Shown in pieces: positions 1 through 7,552 of a DNA stretch of 36,839 bases. Source of the stretch: a virus; the IMG/VR virus record IMGVR_UViG_3300043353_000017, positions 1 through 36,839 of that record; one strand, written 5' to 3'. A program made the translations under genes and the position numbers. Position 1 is the stretch's first letter, and the number at the start of each line of letters is the position of its first letter. The notes under the pieces are model-generated. The model did not search any database. It saw nothing but the letters and a program-made list of their open reading frames with translations, and had not been told where the DNA came from.

Positions 1-17
1 TCAAGCGCGAGCAATGA
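1..17 (+). CDS. 3' end of an upstream gene (partial)
   Basis: The first bases read as the last codons of an open frame (Lys-Arg-Glu-Gln-stop) just before the ribosome binding site of the next gene. In podoviruses the gene at this place is usually the portal protein, but four residues are too few to identify it. This is an inference from position only. Confidence 0.35.
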
Positions 18-29
18 TGGGAGTACCAG

Positions 30-305
30 ATGGAAGCGCAGGACCAGAAATCCCGCCTCAGTAACTTCGAGGTTGAGGAGAAGGCGGCGGCGGCGGAAGG
101 ACTATTAAATAGTCCTGTGTTCAAATCGGCGATCGACGATATATATTCCAGAGCACTGGGAACACTGATAAGTGGAGATGTCGGTAGCTTGACAGCGGGG
201 CAGGCCCATGCTATGCTCAAGGCCATCACTGAACTCAAAGCTCAGTTAGAACAGTACATCGCCGACCATAAGGTAAGGCAGAAGTACAACAAAGGGGATA
301 AATAA
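30..305 (+). CDS. Conserved small phage protein upstream of the scaffold
   Basis: A 91-residue, mostly helical protein. A GGGAG Shine-Dalgarno precedes the ATG, and the stop overlaps the next start by one base (TAATG). The C-terminal half has a Val-Gly-Ser-Leu-Thr-Ala then Ala-His-Ala-Met-Leu-Lys pattern (about residues 52-65) that I recognise from short proteins between portal and scaffold genes in other podoviruses. Their function is not known to me; a head-completion or portal-accessory role is a guess from position. A promoter-like sequence lies inside the gene (189-217), over the codons of the conserved motif. Confidence 0.8.
   Translation: MEAQDQKSRLSNFEVEEKAAAAEGLLNSPVFKSAIDDIYSRALGTLISGDVGSLTAGQAHAMLKAITELKAQLEQYIADHKVRQKYNKGDK
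189..217 (+). promoter_or_regulatory. Putative sigma70 promoter inside the first gene
   Basis: TTGACA at 189-194, a 17-bp spacer ending in TGC, then TATGCT at 212-217. This matches the phage-wide promoter pattern (exact -35, 17 bp, extended -10). It would serve the scaffold gene 88 bases downstream. Caution: it lies over codons for a conserved protein motif, so a chance match cannot be excluded. Confidence 0.4.
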
Positions 306-1381
306 TGGCTGACGAACCTGTCTCGGCACCCGCTGGTTCTACCGTCGTTGAGATGGATTCTATGTTCCCCAATGTCCATGGGATCGAAGTCGACGACGAA
401 AGCCCCGCTAAGGGCGGTGGCGATGATGAACCCGATCCGGAGGTAAAGATCTATGGCAAAGATAGTAAGGCCGATCCAAGGAATCCTAGCGAAGAAGATG
501 GACCAGATAGCGACGGCGACGATGATGACGGGGAGGCAGGAGAGGACGAGTCCGACGACGGGGATGACGACGATAGAGCAGAAGAAGGGGAAGATCAAGA
601 GGAAGCCGCCATTCTCGCAAGGGAAGTCGAAGTCACCGTGGACGGGGAACCTGTAAAGGTATCCGTCAAGGAAGCCCTCGAGGGTTACGTTCGGACCCAG
701 ACTTTCCACCAGCGAATGAACCAGCTGGACGAGGCGAAAAAGATCGTTCGCCGCGCCGCTGCCGATGCCGTTCAGAATTATGAATACTCAATGAACGTCG
801 CCAAGCAGATGCAAGAGCATATGAAGGTGATGATTCCGCCCGAACCCAATTGGGACGAGGAATTTGCTAAGGACCCCGCTAAGGCGCGGGAACTACAGCG
901 TTACCACGAGAAGGCCAACGGCTTCCGCGCACAATTAAATGCACAGATGTCCGAAGCCCAACAAAAAATGGTGCAGTCGAACCAAGCCCAGCTGGCGGCT
1001 TTCGCTGAGGAAGAATCCGCCAAGTTCGAAGCTTCGAACCGCAAGAATTGGTCAGACCCCAAGAAGAAGGCAAAGGACCTCGTTTCGATGAGGAAGACTG
1101 GCCTTTCGTCCGGGTTCACCGAAGAAGAATTGTCGCAAGTGTACGACAGCAGAATGCTTCAGGTTCTCCTGAAGGCATCTAAGTACGATCGCATGATGGC
1201 CGCAAAGCCAAAGCCAGTCGTGACGAAGCCGCAAGGCAAGCCGATATCTCCGGGAGCGGGAAGCGCCAAACAGCGTACGGCTCAGAAGGGTGTATCTTCG
1301 GCAATGAAGAGGCTCAACCGCACCGGTAGCTTGAACGATGCTGCCGTTGTGTTCGATCAACTCATTGCGAGAGGTAGTTAA
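305..1381 (+). CDS. Capsid scaffolding protein
   Basis: A 358-residue protein just upstream of the major capsid gene, the usual place of the scaffold in this phage type. The first 100 residues are very acidic with Asp/Glu runs. A short beta-rich patch (EVTVDGEPVKVSVKEAL, from about residue 107) is followed by a long Lys/Gln/Ala-rich helical region with coiled-coil character (about 140-250) and a basic tail. This acidic, then helical, then basic layout is typical of scaffolds that guide procapsid assembly and leave before packaging. No protease motif was seen. The start overlaps the previous stop, and a GAGAGG site near its end serves the capsid gene. Confidence 0.8.
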   Translation: MADEPVSAPAGSTVVEMDSMFPNVHGIEVDDESPAKGGGDDEPDPEVKIYGKDSKADPRNPSEEDGPDSDGDDDDGEAGEDESDDGDDDDRAEEGEDQEEAAILAREVEVTVDGEPVKVSVKEALEGYVRTQTFHQRMNQLDEAKKIVRRAAADAVQNYEYSMNVAKQMQEHMKVMIPPEPNWDEEFAKDPAKARELQRYHEKANGFRAQLNAQMSEAQQKMVQSNQAQLAAFAEEESAKFEASNRKNWSDPKKKAKDLVSMRKTGLSSGFTEEELSQVYDSRMLQVLLKASKYDRMMAAKPKPVVTKPQGKPISPGAGSAKQRTAQKGVSSAMKRLNRTGSLNDAAVVFDQLIARGS

Positions 1382-1383
1382 AT

Positions 1384-2451
1384 ATGCCCGTTACAACTGG
1401 TGCTTTCACCACTTACGGAGCGAAGGGTAATCGCGAAGACCTTTCCAACTCCATCTACAACATCGATCCATTCGACACCCCCGTGATGTCGATGTCTCGC
1501 CGCCGCAACGCGAAGAATCGGACTTTCGACTGGCAGACCGAGAATCTCCCCGTCGTTGATCCGAACAACGCGCAGCTCGAAGGCTTCGTGAACGTCAATT
1601 CGGCGTCCACCCCGACTGCTCGTCTGACCAACGTCGCGCAGATCTCGAAGCGCGACGCGACCGTTTCTGGTTCGCAGGAAGCTGCCGACGCGGCTGGCAA
1701 GGGTTCCGAGCTTGGTCACCAGATGGCCATGGCTTCCAAAATCCTCAAGTCGGACATGGAAACCATCATGTGCTCGCGTCAAGCCCGTGATGACGGCGAT
1801 GCAACTACCCTTCCCCGCAAGACCGAAGCTATCGCTCATTGGCTTGGTCGCGCTAAAGACAAGCTCGGCGCTGCTGCCGGTGCTGTTATCGGTGTTACCG
1901 CTGGTCTTCCGGTTCTGGCTACCGATGCTTTCGCTGCCGTCGCGGGTGCTTCTCAGGTCGCTTTCACCGAAGTTATGGTCGGTGATGCGATGCAGAAGGC
2001 GTACACCAACGGCGCTTCGCCCGACAACCTTGTGGTCCCCCCGGCGATCAAGCGTACTGTCTCCACCTTCGACGGTCGGAATGGTTCGCAGATTCTCGTC
2101 GGCAAGACCGAAGTGGTCGCAACGGTGGACATCATCGCTACTGATTTCGGTCGCATCAAGGTCCTTCCGTCGCGTTGGGTCCCGGCTGACGTTTCGTTCA
2201 TTCTGGATGCGGATTTCCTTGCTACCGCGTTCTATCGAAACTTCAAGACGGTGCCCCTTGCCAAGATGGGCGATGCCGAAACCCGCATGATCCTGTGCGA
2301 GTGGGGCGTCGAAATGCGCAACCCGCTCGGCCACATCATGTTCAACGGTGTGAAGCAGGGTGCGGTTATCACGACGCTGGTCAGCCCGAACATGGTGAAG
2401 GCGGCGACTGCTCCGCACTCCACCGATATGCTGATCGACGACCGCAAGTAA
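1384..2451 (+). CDS. Major capsid protein, DUF5309 (SU10-like) type
   Basis: A 355-residue protein. The N-terminus has the pattern Thr-Thr-Gly-Ala-Phe-Thr-Thr-Tyr, then Asn-Ile-Asp-Pro-Phe-Asp-Thr-Pro-Val (about residues 27-35) and the Trp-Gln-Thr-Glu motif. These are hallmarks of the DUF5309 capsid family of phage SU10 and relatives, which have HK97-fold shells. It lies between the scaffold and a strong terminator and has even codon use, as expected for the most abundant virion protein. A GAGAGG Shine-Dalgarno sits just before the ATG. The family is assigned from recognised motifs, not a search. Confidence 0.9.
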   Translation: MPVTTGAFTTYGAKGNREDLSNSIYNIDPFDTPVMSMSRRRNAKNRTFDWQTENLPVVDPNNAQLEGFVNVNSASTPTARLTNVAQISKRDATVSGSQEAADAAGKGSELGHQMAMASKILKSDMETIMCSRQARDDGDATTLPRKTEAIAHWLGRAKDKLGAAAGAVIGVTAGLPVLATDAFAAVAGASQVAFTEVMVGDAMQKAYTNGASPDNLVVPPAIKRTVSTFDGRNGSQILVGKTEVVATVDIIATDFGRIKVLPSRWVPADVSFILDADFLATAFYRNFKTVPLAKMGDAETRMILCEWGVEMRNPLGHIMFNGVKQGAVITTLVSPNMVKAATAPHSTDMLIDDRK

Positions 2452-2467
2452 TCTTCCTCAATGTTAT

Positions 2468-2493
2468 CCTCCCCCTTAACTGGGGGAGGTTTT
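2468..2493 (+). terminator. Rho-independent terminator after the capsid gene
   Basis: An 8-bp perfect stem, CCTCCCCC / GGGGGAGG, with a 6-base loop is followed directly by TTTT. It begins 16 bases after the capsid stop codon. It would partly insulate the highly expressed capsid gene from the tail genes. Confidence 0.85.
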
Positions 2494-2512
2494 CCATTCA
2501 CGGGAGAGAACT

Positions 2513-2665
2513 ATGCCGAGTAAGACGCCCAAGCAGGCTCGTACAATGGCCGCTGCTGCGCATAACCCCAAGTTCGCCAAGAGCGTCGGGATTCCGCAGA
2601 AAGTTGCCAAGGAATTCAATAAGGCCGATAAGGGAACGGGCAAGATTCGGCCTAAGAAAAAATAG
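2513..2665 (+). CDS. Small basic conserved phage protein
   Basis: A 50-residue, Lys/Ala-rich protein. A GGGAG Shine-Dalgarno lies 7 bases before the ATG, and the TAG stop overlaps the GTG start of the next gene. The pattern Ala-Ala-Ala-Ala-His-Asn-Pro-x-Phe-Ala-Lys and Pro-Gln-Lys-Val-Ala-Lys-Glu-Phe (residues 13-36) is one I recognise from short proteins next to capsid or portal genes in many phages. The charge and the Lys-rich end suggest nucleic-acid or capsid-interior contact, but no function is known to me. Confidence 0.8.
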   Translation: MPSKTPKQARTMAAAAHNPKFAKSVGIPQKVAKEFNKADKGTGKIRPKKK

Positions 2666-4614
2666 TGGGCATATTTCCTGCGGATAGACCAAAGCCAGCG
2701 GGTCTGCTCGACATGGTTTATAACACCGGCACCGGTTTGTACCGGGATGCTGGTCGCGCTTTGGGTTGGTTCGCTCGACAGGCCGCTAAACCAGACGCGG
2801 AAGTTCAGTCCGATTTCCGAAATTTTGCTTCCGACATGGGGACGAGCTTAGCCTCCATCCCCGAGAAAGCGCTTGGCGCTTCAGCGGAAGCTACAACTTC
2901 CGGTGTATACAACCCCGCTCCAATCGTTGATGCAGCGATGCTTCCGATGGGCGGCCCCGCTGCCAAGGCGGGTGAATTTGTGCTTGGCGCGGGTGCCAAA
3001 AAGGCAACTCCTCTTTTGGGCGTTTTGCATGGGGCTGGTTCCCCCGATAATTTTAGTCTTTTGACGCATCCTCCTCCTACCCATGATTTGGGGGTGCACA
3101 CCGCTATTGCACCACCCATAACTACGGGCTACGCTCTTAAGCACGGGTCTGACCTTAATGCCTGGCCTTATGTAGTTAAGCCTGGGGAAGAGCCAAAAAT
3201 AGACTTTATGAGTAAGAAAAGATTTGATGACCCTGACGCTGCAGGGCCAAGGACTAAGCCCTATCTGTTAGACGCCGATGGAACAATGAAATTCCCGATA
3301 GACGCCGGGAAATGGAATGAGCCGTGGTCTGTTATAACGCCGATAGAAGACGAAATGAGGGCGGGTAAGCCTTACCCTAGAGGATTATTGGAAGATCTAC
3401 ACAATATATCTGGTTCTGACGAAATATGGCAGAGTCAATTTGGCCCCATGATGCAGGATAGGGGCATAAATCACTTATTTTATCCCCACGCGGGTAGTTG
3501 GAAACCCGATTCTTTTCTAACTTTCGATCCTAATAAACTGACACCCCGATATTCCCCCGAGGGGGTGAAACTTGCTGAGGAACGTGGGGTAGTAGAACCT
3601 AAGGGCCACATTTCAAGAAAAAATTGGCAAAGAGACCCCGATATCCCTTCCTATCAAGAAAAGCCGTGGGTAATGCCTAGGGGCGTTATGTATAAGCCCC
3701 AAGAAATTGAAACTTTAACTAGGGAACCTAAAAAGAATACGTTCCAATGGTGGGGTGACGATGCTCCTCCGTCCAAGGTTAAACAACTCCATGATGAAGA
3801 AGCGGCTCTGCAAGCTAAACTTATAGCTGACAAAAAAGCGGCTGTTGACAATGTCGCTGAGGGTAAAGAGCTATATAAGCAATACACCAGTGGCAAGATA
3901 ACAGAAGATCAATACCACGAGGCCCACAAAAAATTTATCAACCAACCCGGATGGACACAAAATTCTAATATGATACACCAAGCTAATAACAACAAAATTT
4001 ATGACAGTTACATGGAAGGTGCGATAACAAAAAGTGAATTGTTTAAACAATATCAAGAATACAATAAACTTGACGGTCCCCCAATCGGCGCTCATTTTAC
4101 TGGCGGCGGCAAAGGGAATGTGTGGATGAAAAATCCAGATCATCCAAGTTATGATGCTGGTGATCCCAGTGGTTTTAAACAATCCGCGACGTACAAAGCT
4201 AATCCTCATCTTTATGACACGCCAGCTGAAACGTTAAATAAATCCCCACCTCAAGGCGGGATGTCGCTGGCCGGGAAGTACGACAAGTTACTTAATGATT
4301 TGGATGACGGAATTATAACCAAAGCTGAGTATGACCAAGAGGTCAATAAGCTCCACGCACAAATACCCAATCAGTCATTGTCGTCCAGCGATAAAGCGAT
4401 AGCTGACATGGATGAGGCGCTTAAAAAGATAGACGAGGAACTGGCCAAAAAAGGCTTGGACAAGACTCAAAAGGCTGCCAAGGGAATTTTAGATCCAGAG
4501 GATGCACTGTTTGACTCCGCAAAGGATGCTAAGCTAAAGTCCGCTAAGTATAACGTTGATTGGGCGGCAGCGTTGGATTATTTCAAGAATTTTAAGAAAA
4601 AGAAATCCGATTAA
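2665..4614 (+). CDS. Large late protein with ADP-ribosyltransferase-like domain and SHOCT-like repeats
   Basis: A 649-residue protein with a GTG start fused to the previous stop (TAGTG). Residues about 1-115 are Ala/Gly/Pro-rich. Residues about 120-300 have the outline of a toxin-like ADP-ribosyltransferase fold: Leu-His-Gly near 121-123, a Gly-Val-His-Thr strand about 22 residues later, a Tyr-Ala helix, then a closing Asp-Ser-Phe-Leu-Thr-Phe-Asp strand near 282-288. From 400 on, three short Gly-x-Ile-Thr-x-x-(Gln/Glu/Leu) repeats (about 400-425, 443-468, 536-565) look like SHOCT modules. The segment from about 3050 to 4600 is visibly richer in A+T than the capsid and tail genes, a sign of separate origin. 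It may be a virion-carried effector or simply a structural protein; catalysis is unproven. Confidence 0.75.
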   Translation: MGIFPADRPKPAGLLDMVYNTGTGLYRDAGRALGWFARQAAKPDAEVQSDFRNFASDMGTSLASIPEKALGASAEATTSGVYNPAPIVDAAMLPMGGPAAKAGEFVLGAGAKKATPLLGVLHGAGSPDNFSLLTHPPPTHDLGVHTAIAPPITTGYALKHGSDLNAWPYVVKPGEEPKIDFMSKKRFDDPDAAGPRTKPYLLDADGTMKFPIDAGKWNEPWSVITPIEDEMRAGKPYPRGLLEDLHNISGSDEIWQSQFGPMMQDRGINHLFYPHAGSWKPDSFLTFDPNKLTPRYSPEGVKLAEERGVVEPKGHISRKNWQRDPDIPSYQEKPWVMPRGVMYKPQEIETLTREPKKNTFQWWGDDAPPSKVKQLHDEEAALQAKLIADKKAAVDNVAEGKELYKQYTSGKITEDQYHEAHKKFINQPGWTQNSNMIHQANNNKIYDSYMEGAITKSELFKQYQEYNKLDGPPIGAHFTGGGKGNVWMKNPDHPSYDAGDPSGFKQSATYKANPHLYDTPAETLNKSPPQGGMSLAGKYDKLLNDLDDGIITKAEYDQEVNKLHAQIPNQSLSSSDKAIADMDEALKKIDEELAKKGLDKTQKAAKGILDPEDALFDSAKDAKLKSAKYNVDWAAALDYFKNFKKKKSD

Positions 4615-4626
4615 TGTTCCGACTAC

Positions 4627-4655
4627 TTGACAACGAACCTAGGGCGTGGTACCAT
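4627..4655 (+). promoter_or_regulatory. Sigma70 promoter in the tail operon
   Basis: TTGACA at 4627-4632, a 17-bp spacer ending in GGCGTGG, then TACCAT at 4650-4655. The spacer end and -10 are the same as in the early promoter at 34449-34477. It lies in the short gap after the ADP-ribosyltransferase-like gene. The -10 box overlaps the ATG of the next gene (4654), so its transcripts would lack that start codon and would best serve the adaptor and later genes. Confidence 0.6.
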
Positions 4656-4962
4656 GACTGAACGTAAATTCGTTTATCAGAACGACGGCGCTGTGAAGCG
4701 CACGATGGTGTGGGAAGACGATGAACCCGAAACGGTCCGCGTCTACACGGAACAAGACCTAACGCAGGCCCTCGAAAATAATAAGATAATGAGGGAACTC
4801 CACCCTAGACGCTCCACTAATAAGTTGGTGGCACGAGGGGTGCCCGTCGCAGTCTACGAGAAATCCGTTCTCGAAGGTTGGGACAGCAAAGACTGGGCAC
4901 GTTGGCTCGACGACCCAGATAATGCGGCATTCCGAATTTGGCGCGGCAGGGTTGGTAAATAA
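4654..4962 (+). CDS. Hypothetical protein before the head-tail adaptor
   Basis: A 102-residue, strongly charged protein with several Trp residues in its second half. The ATG was chosen over an in-frame TTG at 4627 because that TTG lies in the -35 box and has no Shine-Dalgarno. The TAA stop overlaps the adaptor start (TAATG). I do not recognise a family. Position suggests a head or connector role, and coupling with the adaptor gene is likely. Confidence 0.75.
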   Translation: MTERKFVYQNDGAVKRTMVWEDDEPETVRVYTEQDLTQALENNKIMRELHPRRSTNKLVARGVPVAVYEKSVLEGWDSKDWARWLDDPDNAAFRIWRGRVGK

Positions 4963-5594
4963 TGGGCACATTTCTCACCGACAAATGCGTCGAAATCCGT
5001 AACTGGTTGGCGATAGGCGAGGACGTTTATCCGGACCCCGTTGTTACTGGCTGGATTCGCATGGCTGAGGAATATCTTTCGACTGCTCTCCGCGTCAAGC
5101 ACATGGTTCAGATTGACACCACCCTCGTGGTTACGGAGCGCGTGGCGTTGCCACTAGATTGGCAGGAAATTCGGCTGGTCCGTCGCTTGGATACGGGCGG
5201 CGTTTGTCGCTATCAGACCCCCGACACGTTTTACAACCCGGAATTTCCGGATGACCCAACGCCGCCGTTCAACACTCGAACCAGTCGTTACACCATCCTC
5301 GGCAACTACCTGATTATCAACGAGCCGAACGACAATGTAGACGTCGAACTGGCGTATTATCAGAATATCCCGCCGCTCACGAATGACGCCAACAATTGGG
5401 CGAATTGCTACCACCAGACCGTCTACACTCTCAAAATTCTGCACACCGCCGCGTTGTACGCGATCGAGGACCAGCGAGTGGAAATTTGGGACAAAGAAGT
5501 AGTCCGGATGGTCAACGGGATGAATGCGCAACACAAGATCGACATGGCGAGCGGTTCTGTGTTGATGCCAACAAGGAAGAAGTCGTTTGGCTGA
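4962..5594 (+). CDS. Head-tail adaptor (connector) protein
   Basis: A 210-residue protein. The N-terminus is helical (residues 5-45: a cysteine-containing helix, then Trp-Ile-Arg-Met-Ala-Glu-Glu-Tyr), followed by a beta-rich middle and a C-terminal helical part with Tyr-Thr-Leu-Lys-Ile-Leu. This is the layout of the adaptor proteins that form a ring under the portal in podoviruses (T7 gp11/SU10 adaptor type). It comes right before the fibre genes, as in those phages. The family is assigned from layout and general resemblance, so the exact homology is uncertain. Confidence 0.65.
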   Translation: MGTFLTDKCVEIRNWLAIGEDVYPDPVVTGWIRMAEEYLSTALRVKHMVQIDTTLVVTERVALPLDWQEIRLVRRLDTGGVCRYQTPDTFYNPEFPDDPTPPFNTRTSRYTILGNYLIINEPNDNVDVELAYYQNIPPLTNDANNWANCYHQTVYTLKILHTAALYAIEDQRVEIWDKEVVRMVNGMNAQHKIDMASGSVLMPTRKKSFG

Positions 5595-5865
5595 TGGGCG
5601 CAAATATGGCAGACTCGCTTATGGCCGATACAGCTACGATCTTTGGTCTTCGTGGAAGCCTATTCCGCCGGAGCCACCTGTCGACATTTGGGTTCCGATA
5701 CCGGGGCTTCCCCCGGATGGTTGGGGGCCTACTTACCCCCCGTTTAGTTGCAGCGCCCCCGATGTTTGGGTCGGCGTCGGGATGGCGGCGACTAATTGGG
5801 GGTCTGCACTTTCTACCCCAACCGAAATATGGGTACCAGTTACTAAACCGGTGTTGAATGGCTGA
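5587..5865 (+). CDS. Trp/Pro-rich small tail protein
   Basis: A 92-residue protein starting at TTG, 8 bases inside the adaptor end, with an AAGGAAG site upstream. It begins with a Gly/Tyr/Arg patch (Tyr-Gly-Arg-Leu-Ala-Tyr-Gly-Arg) and then has spaced Trp-x-Pro units. I recognise this layout from small proteins placed before tail fibre genes in podoviruses. The stop overlaps the next start by 8 bases. A competing ATG-started frame over the same bases encodes an Arg-rich product that looks less like a protein. Function unknown; probably tail-associated. Confidence 0.6.
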   Translation: MADGRKYGRLAYGRYSYDLWSSWKPIPPEPPVDIWVPIPGLPPDGWGPTYPPFSCSAPDVWVGVGMAATNWGSALSTPTEIWVPVTKPVLNG

Positions 5866-7552
5866 CGAGTATACCCCAAATCTTGGGTTAACGAAGCCTG
5901 ACGTCGGCTACTCCGACGATACTTGGGGTGAGAAGCTAAACATAAATTTTGATAAGATCGACGCCGCTATTAGTGGCTCCATTACGATACCGCCCGAATA
6001 CATTACCGAATCCGAATTGCCGGAATTGGTGGACGACCGCGTTGCGGCGCTGCTGCAAGCCGGGGCTAACGTAACCATTACGTACGACGACGCCGGGAAC
6101 AAAATCACCATCGCTTCCTCGGGCGGTGGAAGTGGCGGCGGAGTTTCCGTAACGATGTCGGTTGACCCACCTGCTTCTCCAGTGGCGGGCAATTTGTGGT
6201 TCGAAAGCGACACCGGCCTTTTGTATATCTATTATGTTGATCCCACTCCGAATTCGTATTGGGTGGCGCTAACCACATTGTCGGGCGGCGGGGGCGCTCC
6301 ACCTTCGGACACCAACCCATTGATGAACGGCGTTGCTGCCCCCGGTGTTGCAACGCTTTATGCGCGGGGCGACCATGTTCATCCAAGTGATACGTCAAAA
6401 GCATCGACAGCATCTGTAGCAGCGAAAGCTGATACTACTTATGTTGATACCCAAAATGCTCTTCGGCTATTGAAAACAGCTAATCTAAGCGATGTTGCTA
6501 ATGTCGTAACATCAAGGCAGAACATCTACGCCGCACCCTTTGATGCGATGGCGTACAACGGTATGCAGATCAACGGCTCGTTCGAAGTTAGCCAGGAACT
6601 TGGGACGACGGGCGTTACTCTTACCGGGACAGGTGGTGATGTCAAGCCGTGTGATGGTTGGCATGTGGTGGCTACTGCTGCGGGCGGCATGAATGTGACA
6701 GCGGCGCAGTTAACCGGCAATGGCGGTCAGTCAGCGACCGGCTCAGACTTGCGGGTAAATCCGGTTGCCGCATTCACGGCTCCGACAAATGGCGATCAGC
6801 TATATTTACGCCAGTCGTTGGAAGGCTATCGTGTCGCGCGATTGGGGTGGGGCGCGGGCGCGGCGCAACAGTTGTCTTATGCGTTCTGGATTTTCTGTTC
6901 GGCCGCAACAGCGGTCATCGCTACGCGCATAATGAACTCCGCCGCCACCCGCGCATTTTATCTGGAGCATGCGCTGGTGGGCGGCTGGAACTACGTGACC
7001 GGAACAATTCCTGTCGGTGACACGACAGGGGTGTGGCTGAAGACCAACGGCGTCGGAATGTATTTCGACATTTTGCTGGCGGGCAAGACAGCTTCGCCTG
7101 TTGCTCCGGGTAGCTGGACTTCCACGATTGCGGTTGCCACCACGGGAATGAACAATAACGCGGTATCTATAGCAGGTCAGGTCGTCGCTCTTGCGAATTT
7201 CATTGTTCTCCCCGGCCTTGAAGCACCATCCGCCGCGCGCTCGGCGTTGATCGTACGACCTTATGATCAGGAACTGCTGACGTGCCGCCGATACTGGCAA
7301 AGCAATTTTATTGCTGTTGATGTGCTAGGAACAATTGCAAGTCAGGTAGCGACTGTATCCATAAATTACGCACCGTCGTTGCGTAGTGCGCCTAGCACAC
7401 TTGTCGGAACGGCTCTGCTTTCTTCCAACTGTGCAGCCCCGGTATTTACGGCCGTCGCTGCTACGGCAAACTATGCACCGGCAACGGTGGTCGGTACGGC
7501 TGTTGGCCGGTTCTATTGGATGGGTACAGTTGTTTCTGACGCGAGGATTTAA
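5858..7552 (+). CDS. Tail fibre protein 1
   Basis: A 564-residue protein. The N-terminus (Pro-Asn-Leu-Gly-Leu-Thr-Lys-Pro, then Trp-Gly-x-Lys-x-Asn-x-Asn-Phe-Asp) is a known virion-attachment start of phage fibres and is shared with the collar protein at 9192. A Gly-rich hinge and a Gly-Asp-His-Val-His-Pro-Ser motif follow. From about residue 190 the C-terminal domain is parallel to the next gene (Lys-Thr-Ala-Asn-Leu-Ser-Asp-Val-Ala-Asn-Val-Val; Tyr-Asp-Gln-Glu-Leu near the end) and probably binds the host surface. The ATG lies inside the previous gene, and the stop overlaps the next start (TAATG). Confidence 0.85.
   Translation: MADEYTPNLGLTKPDVGYSDDTWGEKLNINFDKIDAAISGSITIPPEYITESELPELVDDRVAALLQAGANVTITYDDAGNKITIASSGGGSGGGVSVTMSVDPPASPVAGNLWFESDTGLLYIYYVDPTPNSYWVALTTLSGGGGAPPSDTNPLMNGVAAPGVATLYARGDHVHPSDTSKASTASVAAKADTTYVDTQNALRLLKTANLSDVANVVTSRQNIYAAPFDAMAYNGMQINGSFEVSQELGTTGVTLTGTGGDVKPCDGWHVVATAAGGMNVTAAQLTGNGGQSATGSDLRVNPVAAFTAPTNGDQLYLRQSLEGYRVARLGWGAGAAQQLSYAFWIFCSAATAVIATRIMNSAATRAFYLEHALVGGWNYVTGTIPVGDTTGVWLKTNGVGMYFDILLAGKTASPVAPGSWTSTIAVATTGMNNNAVSIAGQVVALANFIVLPGLEAPSAARSALIVRPYDQELLTCRRYWQSNFIAVDVLGTIASQVATVSINYAPSLRSAPSTLVGTALLSSNCAAPVFTAVAATANYAPATVVGTAVGRFYWMGTVVSDARI
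6433..6552 (+). repeat. Diverged direct repeat between fibre genes 1 and 2 (first copy)
   Basis: These bases are closely matched by 7808-7927 in the next gene, with most differences at third codon positions. Both copies encode the same fibre segment, so this is a duplicated module kept under protein-level selection. It marks the join between the different N-terminal parts and the related C-terminal receptor-binding parts. Confidence 0.75.

Noticed and set aside
1378-2418. Antisense frame of 346 codons opposite the major capsid gene
   Set aside because: His/Arg/Asp-rich shadow caused by the codon bias of the capsid gene; no ribosome site or recognisable motif.
5396-5857. Longer + strand frame over the small Trp/Pro-rich tail gene
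   Set aside because: It overlaps most of the adaptor end, and its product is Arg/Leu-rich without a protein-like pattern; the TTG-started frame gives a familiar tail-type product.
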